NCBI GenBank assembly: GCA_963703085.1 | Contig: OY969789.1 | Span: forward strand, 434,001-498,000 | Direction: 5' to 3' | DNA length: 64,000 nucleotides | Source: DATAEG01 sp963703085 | GTDB taxonomy: Bacteria; Actinomycetota; Actinomycetes; Mycobacteriales; Jatrophihabitantaceae | Shown: positions 9,497 through 20,925 of the stretch, piece after piece | How positions within the stretch are numbered: position 1 is the stretch's first letter | Layout of the letters: each line of letters opens with the position of its first letter | Translations under genes and position numbers: made by a program | The notes under the pieces: model-generated | Database searches by the model: none | What the model saw: only the letters and a program-made list of their open reading frames with translations | What the model was told of the DNA's origin: nothing

Positions 9497-11440
9497 TCAG
9501 CCGGTCGTGCCTTGCAGCCTCGGGTTACCCATGGCCTGCTCGCAGCCGAGCAGCAGCGCCCCGACACTCCACGCATGCGACAGGGTGAGCAGCATGCCCT
9601 TCGGTTGGAAGCAGGCAGTCTGGTAGTACCGCTCGCTGGCCATACCCCGGTAGGCGTTGAAGTCGCCGTCGAAGCGCGCGATGAATTGGCGGAAGCAGGC
9701 CAACGCCTCCCGCGCGCGTTCGGCGTAGTAGTCGTCGCCGGTAGCAGCGGACAGCTCGGCCAGTTCGGCGGTGCACACCAACCCGTAGGCGTGCAGGTGC
9801 TGATTCGCCGCGGAGGCGGTGTCTGCACCACGGGAGGCAAAGCCGTACGCGGCCAGCACCGTGCCCGGCGGGAAGGCGGTGTTGTACGAGTAGCGGAAGG
9901 TGAGCATCCAGTCCGCGGCGTACCGGGCCAGGTCGAGCCAGCGGTCCTCTCCGGTGCGGCGGAACAGCGCGAGATAGGCCATGAGTGCGACGTAGCCATC
10001 TTCGGACGTGGGCGCAAGATCAACGTCTTCGGGTGCGCCGTGCAGGAACTCGGCAGTGACGAAGCGTGCGTAGTAGGCGCCGGCCCGGACAGCGGCCGCG
10101 AGGTACGTGCCGGCGTCGTCCCAGCGCGCCGCCTCCGCCAGGGCGTTGACCCAGGCGAGCCCGGCCGACCCGTCCCAGGAGAGCACCTCGCCGGTGAACG
10201 CGTCATGCGCTGAGCCGAGATTGCCGTCGGCTCGCTGCCGGGCGACCACCGCGTCCAGGTTGGCAGAGACGGCGTCGGCCCATTCCGGCCGGGACGACCG
10301 CAGATCGCCGCCCAACTCCAGCGCACGGACCAGGAAGAGTGTGGCCTCGCCCAGCGTGCGCGAATGCAGCGCATGCTGGACCGGCGACCAGCTCTGCGAC
10401 CAGCCTCGATCGCGGTACCACACCGCCCAGAACGTCCCGGACGGCGAGAGGTTCGCGCAGATGAAGTCGATGACCTGCTGCGCCGCAGCAGCTTCCGCCT
10501 CAGCACCCACCCGCCGACCGTGGACGAGCAAGGCGTAGGCCCACGGGATGCCGCTCACCCAGCCCACATGCATGGCCTGTCGATCGACCGGCAAGCCGTC
10601 CTGACCGCTCACCTCGCGGTCGAAGCCGACGGTCTCGAGCAGCACCCCGGGTGCTGCGAAGTGCCAGCGGAGCAGCCCGTGGGCGGCGAGGTCGGCCGCC
10701 TGCCCGAGGCCGACCCACGGGTTCAGCGGCGCGTGCCGCCGTGCCCGGCCGTGCTCCTCACGCAGCACGTCGGCATAGCTGTGCCGGTCGCCGTCGAGTT
10801 CGTGGACGGCGACATCGAGCACCACCGACTCCCCCGGCTGCCACTGGTGGTTCGCCACCTCTGCCGGGGCCGGCCGGGCGGAGCCGTCATAGCTGATCGG
10901 GTCTTCCCGGAACGGGAAACGCAGATGCACAGCGGCCCGGCCGGTCAGAGCGTCGTGCGCGATGCCGAGCCCGGTCATGCCGAGCGGGCTGGTGTCGGCG
11001 GTGACCAGTGCGATTCCGTCCGACGGCGTCCAGCCGAAGACTGCCGGAGTCGCGGCACGGTCGGCGCGGAACTCCCAATGGTCGCTGACCATCGCGGCCG
11101 GGTCGGCGGCGCCGACCGCGAAGCGGGGAAACACCCGGTGGCAGTCCGCCGGTCGGTTCTCACCGTAGAACGCGCCGGGGATCAGCCACCACGGCGAGTC
11201 GGTCACGGTGGCAAGCTCGGCGCGCAACCGTACCGACGCGGTTGTCGGCTGCTCGCCGGTGTAGGTGATCTCCAGGCGCAGCGCACGGCGGCCGGTGCTG
11301 TCCGGTGCGCCAACCGACGTCCTGATCACGAAGTCGGGTAATGGGCTTGTCTCGACCGTCCCGTTCCGCCACCGCAGCTCGACAGTGCGTCCGGCGAGCG
11401 CCGAGCCGTGGGTGGGTCCGAGCACCGTGCGCTCAGTCAC
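9497..11440 (-). CDS. Six-hairpin glycosidase-like protein
   Basis: 647 aa, no signal peptide. The N-terminal half (to about residue 230) looks like a beta-sandwich. The C-terminal half is helical with repeated Trp/Tyr/Gly-rich turns (for example WAVWYRDRGWSQSW, DGYVALMAYLALF, NQHLHAYGLVC), as in (alpha/alpha)6-barrel glycosidases. I cannot assign a GH family from motifs alone. The GTG start at 11440 overlaps the end of the GH38 gene by 8 bases, so the two are in one unit. The frame is open to 11566, but the added part is antisense-like, arginine-rich sequence. Its context suggests a role in breaking down an oligosaccharide together with the alpha-mannosidase. Confidence 0.6.
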   Translation of the reverse strand: MTERTVLGPTHGSALAGRTVELRWRNGTVETSPLPDFVIRTSVGAPDSTGRRALRLEITYTGEQPTTASVRLRAELATVTDSPWWLIPGAFYGENRPADCHRVFPRFAVGAADPAAMVSDHWEFRADRAATPAVFGWTPSDGIALVTADTSPLGMTGLGIAHDALTGRAAVHLRFPFREDPISYDGSARPAPAEVANHQWQPGESVVLDVAVHELDGDRHSYADVLREEHGRARRHAPLNPWVGLGQAADLAAHGLLRWHFAAPGVLLETVGFDREVSGQDGLPVDRQAMHVGWVSGIPWAYALLVHGRRVGAEAEAAAAQQVIDFICANLSPSGTFWAVWYRDRGWSQSWSPVQHALHSRTLGEATLFLVRALELGGDLRSSRPEWADAVSANLDAVVARQRADGNLGSAHDAFTGEVLSWDGSAGLAWVNALAEAARWDDAGTYLAAAVRAGAYYARFVTAEFLHGAPEDVDLAPTSEDGYVALMAYLALFRRTGEDRWLDLARYAADWMLTFRYSYNTAFPPGTVLAAYGFASRGADTASAANQHLHAYGLVCTAELAELSAATGDDYYAERAREALACFRQFIARFDGDFNAYRGMASERYYQTACFQPKGMLLTLSHAWSVGALLLGCEQAMGNPRLQGTTG

Positions 11441-14166
11441 CGCGGCGGCGCTGGGCGGGAGCTTCGGCTTCAGCGGGCATCGTGGCATCCGACGCGGCGG
11501 GATCCGGTGCTGCGGTCGACTGCCCACCCGGCGCCGGATCAGCCGGCGCCGAATCGAACGGCGCATTCGGCTCGCTGAGGTCGCGTTCGATCAGATCCAC
11601 CTCGCGCACCTCACCGCCATCGGCGGGAACGCGAAACGTCCGCAGCTGACTGGGCCCGAAACCGGCCTCGACGGCGCGGCCCAGCATCGGCAATTCCAGT
11701 CGGGCGCGGCCCGGCCGGCCGGTGGTCTCGACCGCGCGCACGATGACATCGGCCTGCGCTGCGTCGTCCTCGGCGCCCTTGACCGCGGTGATCATGATCT
11801 GACCGCCGCCGTCCGCGGCGAAGCTGGCCTGCGGGGGCAACGAGCCGGGGTGGAAGCTCTCCACCATGGCGCGCATCGGAGAACCGAGTTCGGCCGCGCG
11901 GCGGGCAAGTCCGGCAGCGCGCCAATCGCCGGCGTGCGGGACCAGCCGGTAGCTGAAGGTCTGCATGCCCTGGTCCTGGAAGCTGTAGAACCCGTCCGGG
12001 TCGAGCAGCCGCGGGTCGTGCCAGGAGTACACCGGGCTGCGCACCGCGGTGATGCCGATGCTGACGGTGTCGCCGCCGTCGGTTGCCGGCGAGACGTCAT
12101 AACCGTGTTTGGCGTTGTTCACGACGGCCAACCCGGCCGGCTGACCGCCCACAGTGCCGGTCACGTCGACCCATGACTGCGCCGGATTCTCCGCGCCGTC
12201 GACCGGATGCTCGATCGCCCCGAACGGGATCTCGTAGGTCGCCACCGGATCCTGCACCGAGGTCGGGAAGCAAAGCTTGAGCAGATGCGCGTGCTCACGC
12301 CAGTCGATGATGACCCGGACCTCGAGGGCATCGCTGCGGTGATCGAGCAGGAACTCCTCGACCATGGTCGAGCGATTCCATTCGCGTTCGACGCGCAGCC
12401 GGGCCCGCAGCGGGCCGGCTTCGCGCAGCGTCATCCGCGTGGTGGGCATCGGATCGCCGGGCCAGCGGTAGGACACCACCCGGTGTCCCCAGGTGTCGGT
12501 GGGGTCCTGACAGATCCGGGTGTGCTCACCGCGCGCGCCGGCAACCACGTCGAGGCCGGTCCGCTTGTCGAGCAGCGAGCTCAACCAGCCGGTCTGCGGG
12601 TCGAACTGCGGCCCGGAGCAGGTCGTTCTCCAGCAGCGTCTCAGTGGCGACCAGCGGGCCTGCGGCCGTGCTGGGCGGTGCCTCCGGCGGCGCGGCGCCC
12701 GAGCGCAGCCGGTAGAGCCGGTAACCCAGTGCTGGCACGGCCGCGTCGAACACCGTTGCGGCCCGGCCCTTGTCGTCGGTGGTGGCGACCGACTGGGTCC
12801 GTTGCGAGGGAGTGACCCGGCCGGCCGCATCGACGACGTGCACGCCCACGGGCTGGCTGCCGTACTGCAGCTCGATCGCTGCGGTCACCGGCCACGGGTG
12901 CGGGTTGAAGACGAGGACCGGTTGGGTGTTCGCCTCCAGCGGCACGTCGACCTGGCGGGCGATGACGTTGTGCGTGCGGGTGATGATCCGCTTCGCGATC
13001 GCGACGGCCTCGCCGAGCTGGTCGCGGGCGTCGTCGTAGGCCGACTCGATCGCCGAGCCGGGCAGCACGTCGTGGAACTGGTTGAACAGGATCTGCTTCC
13101 ATCCGCGGGCCAGGTCTGCCCGCGGATAATCCAGGCCGAATCGGGTCGACCCGACGACCGCCCACCGTTCCGCGGACAGGATCGCAGCCTGTGCCCGGCG
13201 TTGCCAGATCTTGATGCCCGAGTGCGCGGAGTAGCAGCCGGCGGCGTGCATCTGCAGGTCGTCGCGCCAGACCGGCAAGTCGGCTGCACCGGGCTCGGCC
13301 TGACGAGCCAGCAGCTCGTCGAAGTACCGGCGCGGCGAGGACATGGTCAACCTTCCGAACGAGCCCATCCGGTCGTAGCGATGGATGGATTCGATATTGG
13401 CGCGGGTCGGGCCGCCGCCGTGATTGCCCACGCCGTAGAAGATCATCATGTCGCCCAGCCCGTGGTCCAGCGCACCGAGAGACTTGTCGACCTGGCCGGC
13501 GACATCGCCCGGCGGGCTGCCGTACTCGAACGGGATGCGGTAGGCCAGCACCCGCGAACCGTCCGGCGACTCCCACCAGAAGGCGGTGCCGACGAGGGAA
13601 CTCTCGTGCGGACCGGGGCGCAGGAAGCAGTACGAGTCCATCCCCTGACCGCGCAGGATCTGCGGCAGCATCGCGTTGTGGCCGAACGGATCGACGTTCA
13701 TCCCGACCGTCGCGACGACGCCGAACTTCTCCATCAGGTAGCGCTGGCCGTACAGGCCCTGCCGGACGAATGACTCGCCCGCCGGCAGATTGCAGTCCGG
13801 CTCCACCCACCAGCCGCCGACCATCTGCCAGCGGCCCTCCGCCACCCGCTCGCGGATGCGGGCGAACAACTCCGGGTCGGACTCCTCCACCCAGCTCAAC
13901 AACACGACCTGGTCGCAGGTGAAGACGAAGTCGGGGTACTCCTCCATCCGGTGCAGAGCCGACCAGAACGTGGCGCGCGCCTCCTGGTAACCCTCCTGCC
14001 ACGGCCACAACCAGACCGGGTCGAGGTGCGCGTTGCCGATCATGTGCAGGGTCCGGTGTGGGGTCGCAGCAGGCCGCCCGGCTGGGTCGAGATCAGCCGG
14101 CTGGGTACCCGACGGCGCATTCGACACCGGCGCGGCGCGAGTGCCGCGGCCGTCGTGGCTGGTCAT
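11433..14166 (-). pseudogene. GH38 alpha-mannosidase, interrupted by a frameshift
   Basis: The first part, from ATG 14166 (ribosome site GAGGAG 9 bases upstream), encodes the GH38 catalytic domain. HLDPVWLW gives metal ligands H47 and D49, and MNVDPFGHN gives the nucleophile D159. After ENDLLRA the frame continues out of phase and stops at 12526. The expected continuation (QFDPQTGWLSSLLDKRTGLDVV and the C-terminal beta domains) is in the next frame and ends at 11433. One extra base near 12609-12615 would explain this. Joined, the product is about 910 aa, the normal GH38 size. This is either a real inactivating mutation or a sequencing error. A LacI-type operator precedes it at 14238. Confidence 0.85.
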
Positions 14167-14237
14167 GTCGGTGGGCTCCTCGTGGGCGGCCCATGCCGTC
14201 ACCGTGGCATCGCTGCCAGGCGACCGAGCCCGCGACG

Positions 14238-14251
14238 TGGAATCGATCCCA
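14238..14251. promoter_or_regulatory. Predicted LacI-family operator
   Basis: TGGAATCGATCCCA (reverse strand TGGGATCGATTCCA) is a 14-bp near-palindrome with a central CG, about 72 bases upstream of the GH38 start. On the reverse strand it matches the core of the 9361-9374 site at 11 of 14 positions. It sits in the short gap between the end of the LacI gene (14280) and the GH38 gene. Confidence 0.55.
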
Positions 14252-14279
14252 GGCAGCTTAGGACCGCCGTCCGGACAGG

Positions 14280-15347
14280 TCAAGCGCGCGCCGTCACCAC
14301 ATCGGCCGGGGGCCCGACCGAACTGCGTTCGCGCAGTGTCGCGGCCAGAGTCACCGTCCGGATCGGCGCCTGCGGCGACTGGATCCGCTCGATCAGCGCC
14401 GCGATCGCTGCCTCCCCCATGGCGACTGCGTCCTGGGCGACGGCGGTGATTCCCGGGCGCACCATGCTCATCCACGGCACGTCGTCGAATGAGACCAGGC
14501 TGAGTTGCTCCGGGATCCTGATGCCTAGCTCGGCGGCTGCCCGCCACACGCCTTCGGCGAGGACGTTGTTGGCGGCGAAGACCGCGGACGGGGGACGGGA
14601 CAGGCTGAGCAGGGCCCGGGCCACCCGCTGCGAACCGTCCACATCCCACCCCGCGGAGACGATCAGGGACGGGTCGAGAGCCACCCCGGCGGCGGCGAAG
14701 GCCGCCTCATAGCCGGCGGACCGGTCCCGTCCGGTGGTCCACTGCGTCTCGTCGATGACCAGGGCGATGCGACGGTGCCCGAGAGCGAGCAGCTCGGCGG
14801 TGACCCGCCGCGCCGCGCCCTCGTTGTCCACGACGACGGCGTCGCAGGTTCCGGGGGCGAACTGCCGATCGACCTCGACCACCGGGATGTGATGCCTGCC
14901 GAGGTATGCGGTGACCTGTGCCGATACCGGTGTGACGATGACGCCGGCGACACGCTGCGCGACGAACGCCTCAGCCGCCTCGGCCTCAACCTCCGCCAGC
15001 CCGCCGTCGTTGCTGAGCATCATCGTGTACTTCCGCTTGCGGGCCTGTTGGCTGACGCCGGCAGCCAGGTTCGCATAGAAGTGGTTGCGCAGGTCAGACA
15101 CCAGCACGCCCACCGAGTGGCCGCCCTGCTGCCGCAGATGCCGGGCCATCGCGTCCGGTACGTAGCCCAGCTCCCGCGCGGTCTTACGCACCCGGTCCCG
15201 CACGGCCGGAGCAACGTAGCCGCGCCCGGTCAGCGCGCGCGAGACCGTGGACCGGGAGACACCGGAAGATTCGGCGACGTCGCGGATGGTGGCGCGGCGC
15301 ACCGGTCCGCGGGCGTCCGCGGATTTCGGCGTGCTGGTACGGGTCAT
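14280..15347 (-). CDS. LacI-family transcriptional regulator
   Basis: 355 aa. The N-terminal helix-turn-helix (about residues 20-40, TIRDVAESSGVSRSTVSRAL) and hinge are followed by a periplasmic-binding-protein-like effector domain (from GGHSVGVLVSDLRNHFY). Ends with RERSSVGPPA, the usual C-terminal region of the family. It lies in the middle of the glycan island, divergent from the GH84 gene. It probably represses the island through the CG-centred palindromes at 9359, 14238 and 26077. I found no convincing operator in front of its own gene. The inducing sugar is unknown. Confidence 0.92.
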   Translation of the reverse strand: MTRTSTPKSADARGPVRRATIRDVAESSGVSRSTVSRALTGRGYVAPAVRDRVRKTARELGYVPDAMARHLRQQGGHSVGVLVSDLRNHFYANLAAGVSQQARKRKYTMMLSNDGGLAEVEAEAAEAFVAQRVAGVIVTPVSAQVTAYLGRHHIPVVEVDRQFAPGTCDAVVVDNEGAARRVTAELLALGHRRIALVIDETQWTTGRDRSAGYEAAFAAAGVALDPSLIVSAGWDVDGSQRVARALLSLSRPPSAVFAANNVLAEGVWRAAAELGIRIPEQLSLVSFDDVPWMSMVRPGITAVAQDAVAMGEAAIAALIERIQSPQAPIRTVTLAATLRERSSVGPPADVVTARA

Positions 15348-15656
15348 CCGGCGGCGGTGAACTCAGGGCGGCGGCCGGCCGCTGCCGACTGTTGGCTGGA
15401 TCGCGTCCTGCTCACCGCGACGGCGACCACGACCCGGCCGCGCCACCTGACGGTTGCACGCCCGACTGGGTCCATCTCGACCTCCTGCTCTGGTCCGGCA
15501 GGGAACCGTCACGTCGTAGAGACCGCGGGCGCCACCTTACCGGCGTCCCGAGCCGGTGCGCCGCCGCGTCGGGAGGTATTTCCTGCGGTACTGCCGTGGC
15601 GCGGCGCACCACGCAGACCGTCGCGGCGGGGATCGGCCGGCAGTAGCCTTCCGACG
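15348..15656. other. Intergenic region between divergent LacI and GH84 genes
   Basis: 309 bases without a supportable gene. It must hold the promoters of both divergent genes, but I see no clear -35/-10 pair and no copy of the CG-centred operator found elsewhere in the island. Composition is as GC-rich as the coding sequence. Confidence 0.6.
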
Positions 15657-17075
15657 ATGCCGGCTGACACCGACTCGGCGCTGCCGATCCGCGGAACCAT
15701 TGAAGGGTTCTACGGCCCGCCGTGGTCGCACCAGCAGCGGCTGGCCCACCTCGCGTTCTCCGTCGAGGTAGGGCTGAACACCTACGTCTATGCACCGAAG
15801 GACGACCCGCTGCACCGCGAGCGGTGGCGGGATCCCTACCCGCCGGCGGGGCTGGAACAGATCGCGGAACTCGCCGGCACGGCACACGCGCTGGGCCTGC
15901 GCTTCGTCTACGCCCTGCATCCTGCGCTGAGCATGCGCTTCGCCGACGACAAGGAGCACGCGGCCCTCGCCGACAAGGCCGCGCACCTGTTCAGTGCCGG
16001 GGTCAGGTCGTTCGCGCTGCTGTTCGACGACGTGCCCGCCGAGCTGACCGACGCGGACGATGTCGCCGCGTTCGGAGCGGGGCCAGCCGGCACCGGCGCC
16101 GCGCACGGCCGGACCTGCCGGCGCTTCGCCGCAGAGTTTCTCGCCCGGCACGGCCTTCACGAACCGCTGTTGGTCTGCCCCACCGACTACGCCGGGATCG
16201 CGCCGTCGCCGTACCGGGAGTCGTTCGCACAGGCCGCCCCCGACAATGTGGAGGTGGCCTGGACGGGCGCCGGCATCGTCGTCGGTGCCGTGACCCGCTC
16301 GGACATCGATCGTGCCGCAGCCACCTACCGTCGTCGGCTGGTGCTCTGGGACAACTTTCCGGTGAACGACTTCGACCCGAGCCGGCTGTTCCTCGGCCCG
16401 CTCACCGGCCGCGCCGGCGACCTGCGCGGCGCCGCGCTGGCCGGTGTGCTCGCCAACCCGATGATCCAGGCCGTGCCGTCGCGGATCGCGCTGGCCACCG
16501 TCGCCGACTGGGCCCGCGACCCGGCCGGCTACGACCCGGCTGCCTCGGCCCACCGCGCGTTGCTGCGGGTGGCCGGCGGCACTGGCCTCGAGCCGTTCGT
16601 CCGGGTGTGCAGCACCTGGCCGCCGAGTGACGACCAGGACCCGGAACTGACGACGGCCACCGGCGCGGCGCTCACCGGAGACAGTGCCGCGCTCGACGTG
16701 GTGAGCCGTCGGCTGACCGAGTTGGCCCGGTGCTGCCGTGCGGCCCGAGAGCCGGCCGACCTCGTCGACGGGCTGCGGCCCTGGTTGAACGCTGCGGCCG
16801 ATACTGCGCAGGCAGGTCTCATTGCCGTCGACCTGGTGCGCGCCGTGCTCCACGCGCCGCCGACCGACGCGCGGGTCGGTGCCCTGCGCCAGCAGGCCCG
16901 AGCCGCCCTCGACCGTGCCCAGTCGCATCACGCGGCAGTGTTGCGACCGATAGTGCCGCCGTTCGTGCGCGCCGCGCTGGAGCGCACTGCCCCGGCTGGA
17001 CCGGCGCGCGGCGACAAGCCGGTGCGCCCGGCTCATCCACCCGGTGCGACTCCCGGCACCAGCGCTGACGGATGA
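15657..17075 (+). CDS. GH84-like beta-N-acetylglucosaminidase
   Basis: 472 aa. The TIM barrel begins at once with IRGTIEGFYGPPWS, a GH84 hallmark, then YAPKDD (K48) and the twin catalytic aspartates D124-D125 in LLFDDVP, as in bacterial O-GlcNAcase/hyaluronidase-type enzymes using substrate-assisted catalysis. VLWDNFPVND is a further family match. The region after about residue 300 is helical. No signal peptide, so it should act on imported GlcNAc-containing glycans. Start ATG 15657 is chosen because similarity begins right after it, although the frame is open far upstream. It is the only forward-strand gene of the island, and its 3' end overlaps the convergent FAD oxidoreductase by 43 bases. 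Confidence 0.85.
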   Translation: MPADTDSALPIRGTIEGFYGPPWSHQQRLAHLAFSVEVGLNTYVYAPKDDPLHRERWRDPYPPAGLEQIAELAGTAHALGLRFVYALHPALSMRFADDKEHAALADKAAHLFSAGVRSFALLFDDVPAELTDADDVAAFGAGPAGTGAAHGRTCRRFAAEFLARHGLHEPLLVCPTDYAGIAPSPYRESFAQAAPDNVEVAWTGAGIVVGAVTRSDIDRAAATYRRRLVLWDNFPVNDFDPSRLFLGPLTGRAGDLRGAALAGVLANPMIQAVPSRIALATVADWARDPAGYDPAASAHRALLRVAGGTGLEPFVRVCSTWPPSDDQDPELTTATGAALTGDSAALDVVSRRLTELARCCRAAREPADLVDGLRPWLNAAADTAQAGLIAVDLVRAVLHAPPTDARVGALRQQARAALDRAQSHHAAVLRPIVPPFVRAALERTAPAGPARGDKPVRPAHPPGATPGTSADG

Positions 17076-18598
17076 AGGATCTGACCTGTGTCGCGCAGCC
17101 CCCTCTGCAACGCGTCGACGTCGACCGCTTGCACGGGGCGATCGGCGCGGACCGCCAGCGCAGCGGCGAGACCGGCCGCGTGGCCGAGCATCTGATACTG
17201 CGGCTCCATGCGAATGGAGGAGAACGCGATGTGCGAGGCCGAGACGCACACCGGCACGAGCAGATTGCGGCAGTCCGGGTAACGCGGGAGGAGGGCCCGG
17301 TACGGGATCGGATACGGCGGCACCGGCACGGACAGGTAGCCCTCGGTGAACACCATGGCGATCGGGCGGGGATGCTCGGGCACCCACCGCCAGGTGCGCT
17401 GCACCTCGCGAACGTCAAGGTGATACGAGCCCAGCGCCACCGCGTCGGGCTGCGGTCGGGCGTTGCGCACATCGTGCTCGGTGAGGACGTACTGCCCCAG
17501 CATTCGGCGCGCCTCGCGAACGTACAGCTGGTGAGGCAGGTGATCGGTATCGGTGAACTCGTCCGCGGGCAGTCCCCAGCGATGCATTTCGGACCGGACC
17601 CGCGACGGCACGGCGGGATCCTGGGCGAGGAAGTACAGGAAGTCCTGAGCATGGTCCAGGTGGTGTAGCCGCAGTTCCTCCCGCTGGACCGGGTCCGCGT
17701 CGGGATAGGCCCACGCCGAGCCGTCCAGGACGTTCAGGGAGAACGGTCCGAGCGAGTTGGCGTCACACTTGCCGTTGGGCAGGTTGGGCTCCAAGCCGAG
17801 CAGCGATCCGGCCTCGGGCTCGAACCCCTGCCGAGCCCAGTGCCGGAACAGTCGTCGACCGAGCTCCCAGTGCGCCTCGTCGTAGCCGTCGCGTCGCTCG
17901 AACGGCACCCGGTCCGCGGCAGTGGTCAGGCACGCCCGGTACCCGTAGGCCATCACGCCGCCGTCGCCGGATCCGACCGGCGCGAGCGGCACGGACCGCA
18001 GTTGCGGCAGTACCGGGCCTTCGTGCTGGCCGCTCGGGTCGTCTCGAAACGGTGAGATGAACGGTGGCATCGTGTGCCGCCCGGGCAGCAACTCCTGCCG
18101 GCCGGCCCACTGCTCGCCATACCGCTGCCGATCCTCGCGCCCGACCGCGTACGGCACGCCGGCAGCGGCAAGCAGGTCGCCCTCGTAACTTGCGTCGACG
18201 TATACCGCTCCCTCGACACTGCCCTGCTGCGTGGTGATGCGCTCGATCCGTCCACGCCGCGCGTCGACGTCGCGGAGGCGCGCCCCGAAAACCAGCTCGA
18301 TCCGTGGATGGTCCAGCCAGCGGCGGAAGATCGCCTCGGCGACGTGCGGCTCCGGCCCGGCATAAGCACCGACGCCGACGCGGTAATGCTCGGCCACGGC
18401 CTGCCGGAATCGCGCCGCCATGCCGCCAAGCACCCTGGCGTCGCCGACATCGGTGTAGCCCAGACCTCCGGACGTCATCCCGCCCACATGTGCACCCGGC
18501 TCCACCACCACCACCCGGACCCCGGCTTCGGCGGCGGCCACCGCCGCACACACGCCGGCCGCGGTCGCCGCGTAGACGACGACGTCGGCGCCGGTCAC
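17033..18598 (-). CDS. FAD-dependent oxidoreductase (FAD_oxidored family)
   Basis: 521 aa from the GTG at 18598. The dinucleotide-binding region (ADVVVYAATAAGVCAAVAAAEAG) starts at once, followed by GGMTSGGLG and DASYEGDLLAAAGVPYAVGRE, all typical of this family of glycan-associated FAD enzymes. The GTG overlaps the stop of a 9-codon mini-ORF (18595-18624) that has a strong ribosome site, so translation is probably coupled. An in-frame GTG at 18607 is the alternative. It follows the GH1 gene and is likely last in the transporter-kinase-aldolase-GH1 operon. It could oxidise a sugar hydroxyl; the substrate is not known. Confidence 0.82.
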   Translation of the reverse strand: MTGADVVVYAATAAGVCAAVAAAEAGVRVVVVEPGAHVGGMTSGGLGYTDVGDARVLGGMAARFRQAVAEHYRVGVGAYAGPEPHVAEAIFRRWLDHPRIELVFGARLRDVDARRGRIERITTQQGSVEGAVYVDASYEGDLLAAAGVPYAVGREDRQRYGEQWAGRQELLPGRHTMPPFISPFRDDPSGQHEGPVLPQLRSVPLAPVGSGDGGVMAYGYRACLTTAADRVPFERRDGYDEAHWELGRRLFRHWARQGFEPEAGSLLGLEPNLPNGKCDANSLGPFSLNVLDGSAWAYPDADPVQREELRLHHLDHAQDFLYFLAQDPAVPSRVRSEMHRWGLPADEFTDTDHLPHQLYVREARRMLGQYVLTEHDVRNARPQPDAVALGSYHLDVREVQRTWRWVPEHPRPIAMVFTEGYLSVPVPPYPIPYRALLPRYPDCRNLLVPVCVSASHIAFSSIRMEPQYQMLGHAAGLAAALAVRADRPVQAVDVDALQRGLRDTGQILHPSALVPGVAPGG

Positions 18599-18624
18599 CG
18601 GCGGCACGGAGTGCCGAACCGCAT
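18595..18624 (-). CDS. Nine-residue leader ORF before the FAD oxidoreductase
   Basis: ATG at 18624 with a very strong ribosome site (GGAGGGGAGG just upstream) opens the frame MRFGTPCRR and stops in a GTGA overlap with the proposed FAD oxidoreductase start. It may be a translated leader that delivers ribosomes to the gene. It could instead be a chance frame, the strong site serving the GTG at 18607 at a longer distance. Confidence 0.35.
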   Translation of the reverse strand: MRFGTPCRR

Positions 18625-18638
18625 CGTCCTCCCCTCCT

Positions 18639-20023
<1,385 letters not shown>

Positions 20024-20027
<4 letters not shown>

Positions 20028-20917
20028 CGGCTGTCCCAGGCAACGGCTTCGCGGTCGACCAGCTCCACCAGTCGGGCCAGCCGGGGCACGGCGGTCTCGG
20101 CCAACGCAGCGGGCAGATCGGGATGCCCGACGAGGTCGCTCCACAGCGCGCGACCGGCGAGGAAGCCGCTGGCCCCGCCGCGGCAGGCGGCCCGCACCGC
20201 CCCGTAGAAGTCATCGCGCTCGACACCCTGGGAGAGCACAACCCACGGACCGGTGATCGACTTGCCGAGCGCGGCGCAGGCGCGTTCCAGTTCGGCCGGC
20301 GTGCCCGTACCGGCGCGCGGCACCTGGGCCTTGTACAGGCTGGCGCCGAGCGGGGACAGCTCGCGCGCCGCTTCGCGAATTGCCGCGTCGGCGTCCCAGC
20401 TGCCCTGCGTCTGCTCCGTTGGGGCAGGGCGCACCACTGGCTCCAGTACCGAAAGCACGCCGCGCTGAGCGGCCAGGGCGATGAAGCGGCGGGCCAGCTC
20501 GGCGCGGACCGCGCGCCGGGCGTCGCGCCGCCAGATGATCAGCAGCTTCAGGGCGACGACGCCGCTCAGGTCGAAGTCCGGCGCGGCGACCTCCGCATCG
20601 AGATCGGTCTCCTCCACCGGAGCACCTGCTGCCTGTTCCAGCTGATCGGCAGCGAGGATGAGACCGCAGCCCTCGGGCATGGCGCCACGGATCCGGTCGA
20701 AGCCGTACTGCCGGTCGATGAGGAATCCCGAGGCCAGCGGCCCGAGCGCGCGGGCGACCGTGCTCTTGAAGTCCACCATCATGGCGTCGGTGGCCGGGCC
20801 GGCAGCGGCCGGGAACATCGCCCGCAGGCTCTCCCGTTGGTCCATGGCCACCATGGCCAGCGCGCCGGACGGCCGGGCAATAGCGGCTAGCGTCGGTACT
20901 CGGGTTGCGGCGGGCAT
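20024..20917 (-). CDS. Class I aldolase of the YihT/LacD family
   Basis: 297 aa. Resembles sulfofructosephosphate aldolase YihT and tagatose-bisphosphate aldolase LacD along its length: ARPSGALAMVAMDQRES at the start, VVALKLLIIWRRD, LSVLEPVVRPAP, and GASGFLAGRALWSDLVGHPD near the end. The Schiff-base lysine should be K196 in GASLYKAQVP. It would cleave a phosphorylated ketose to dihydroxyacetone phosphate and an aldehyde. Start ATG 20917 is preferred: GAGGAG lies 4 bases upstream. It follows the FGGY kinase by 8 bases. The isomerase and other genes of a sulfoquinovose pathway are not in the window, so its substrate is open. Confidence 0.82.
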
Positions 20918-20925
20918 GAATCTCC

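Noticed and set aside
11433..12830. C-terminal GH38 piece as a separate gene starting at 12830
   Set aside because: The first 70 codons of that frame are an arginine/proline-rich shadow of the N-terminal frame; true homology begins exactly where the other frame fails, so it is one broken gene.
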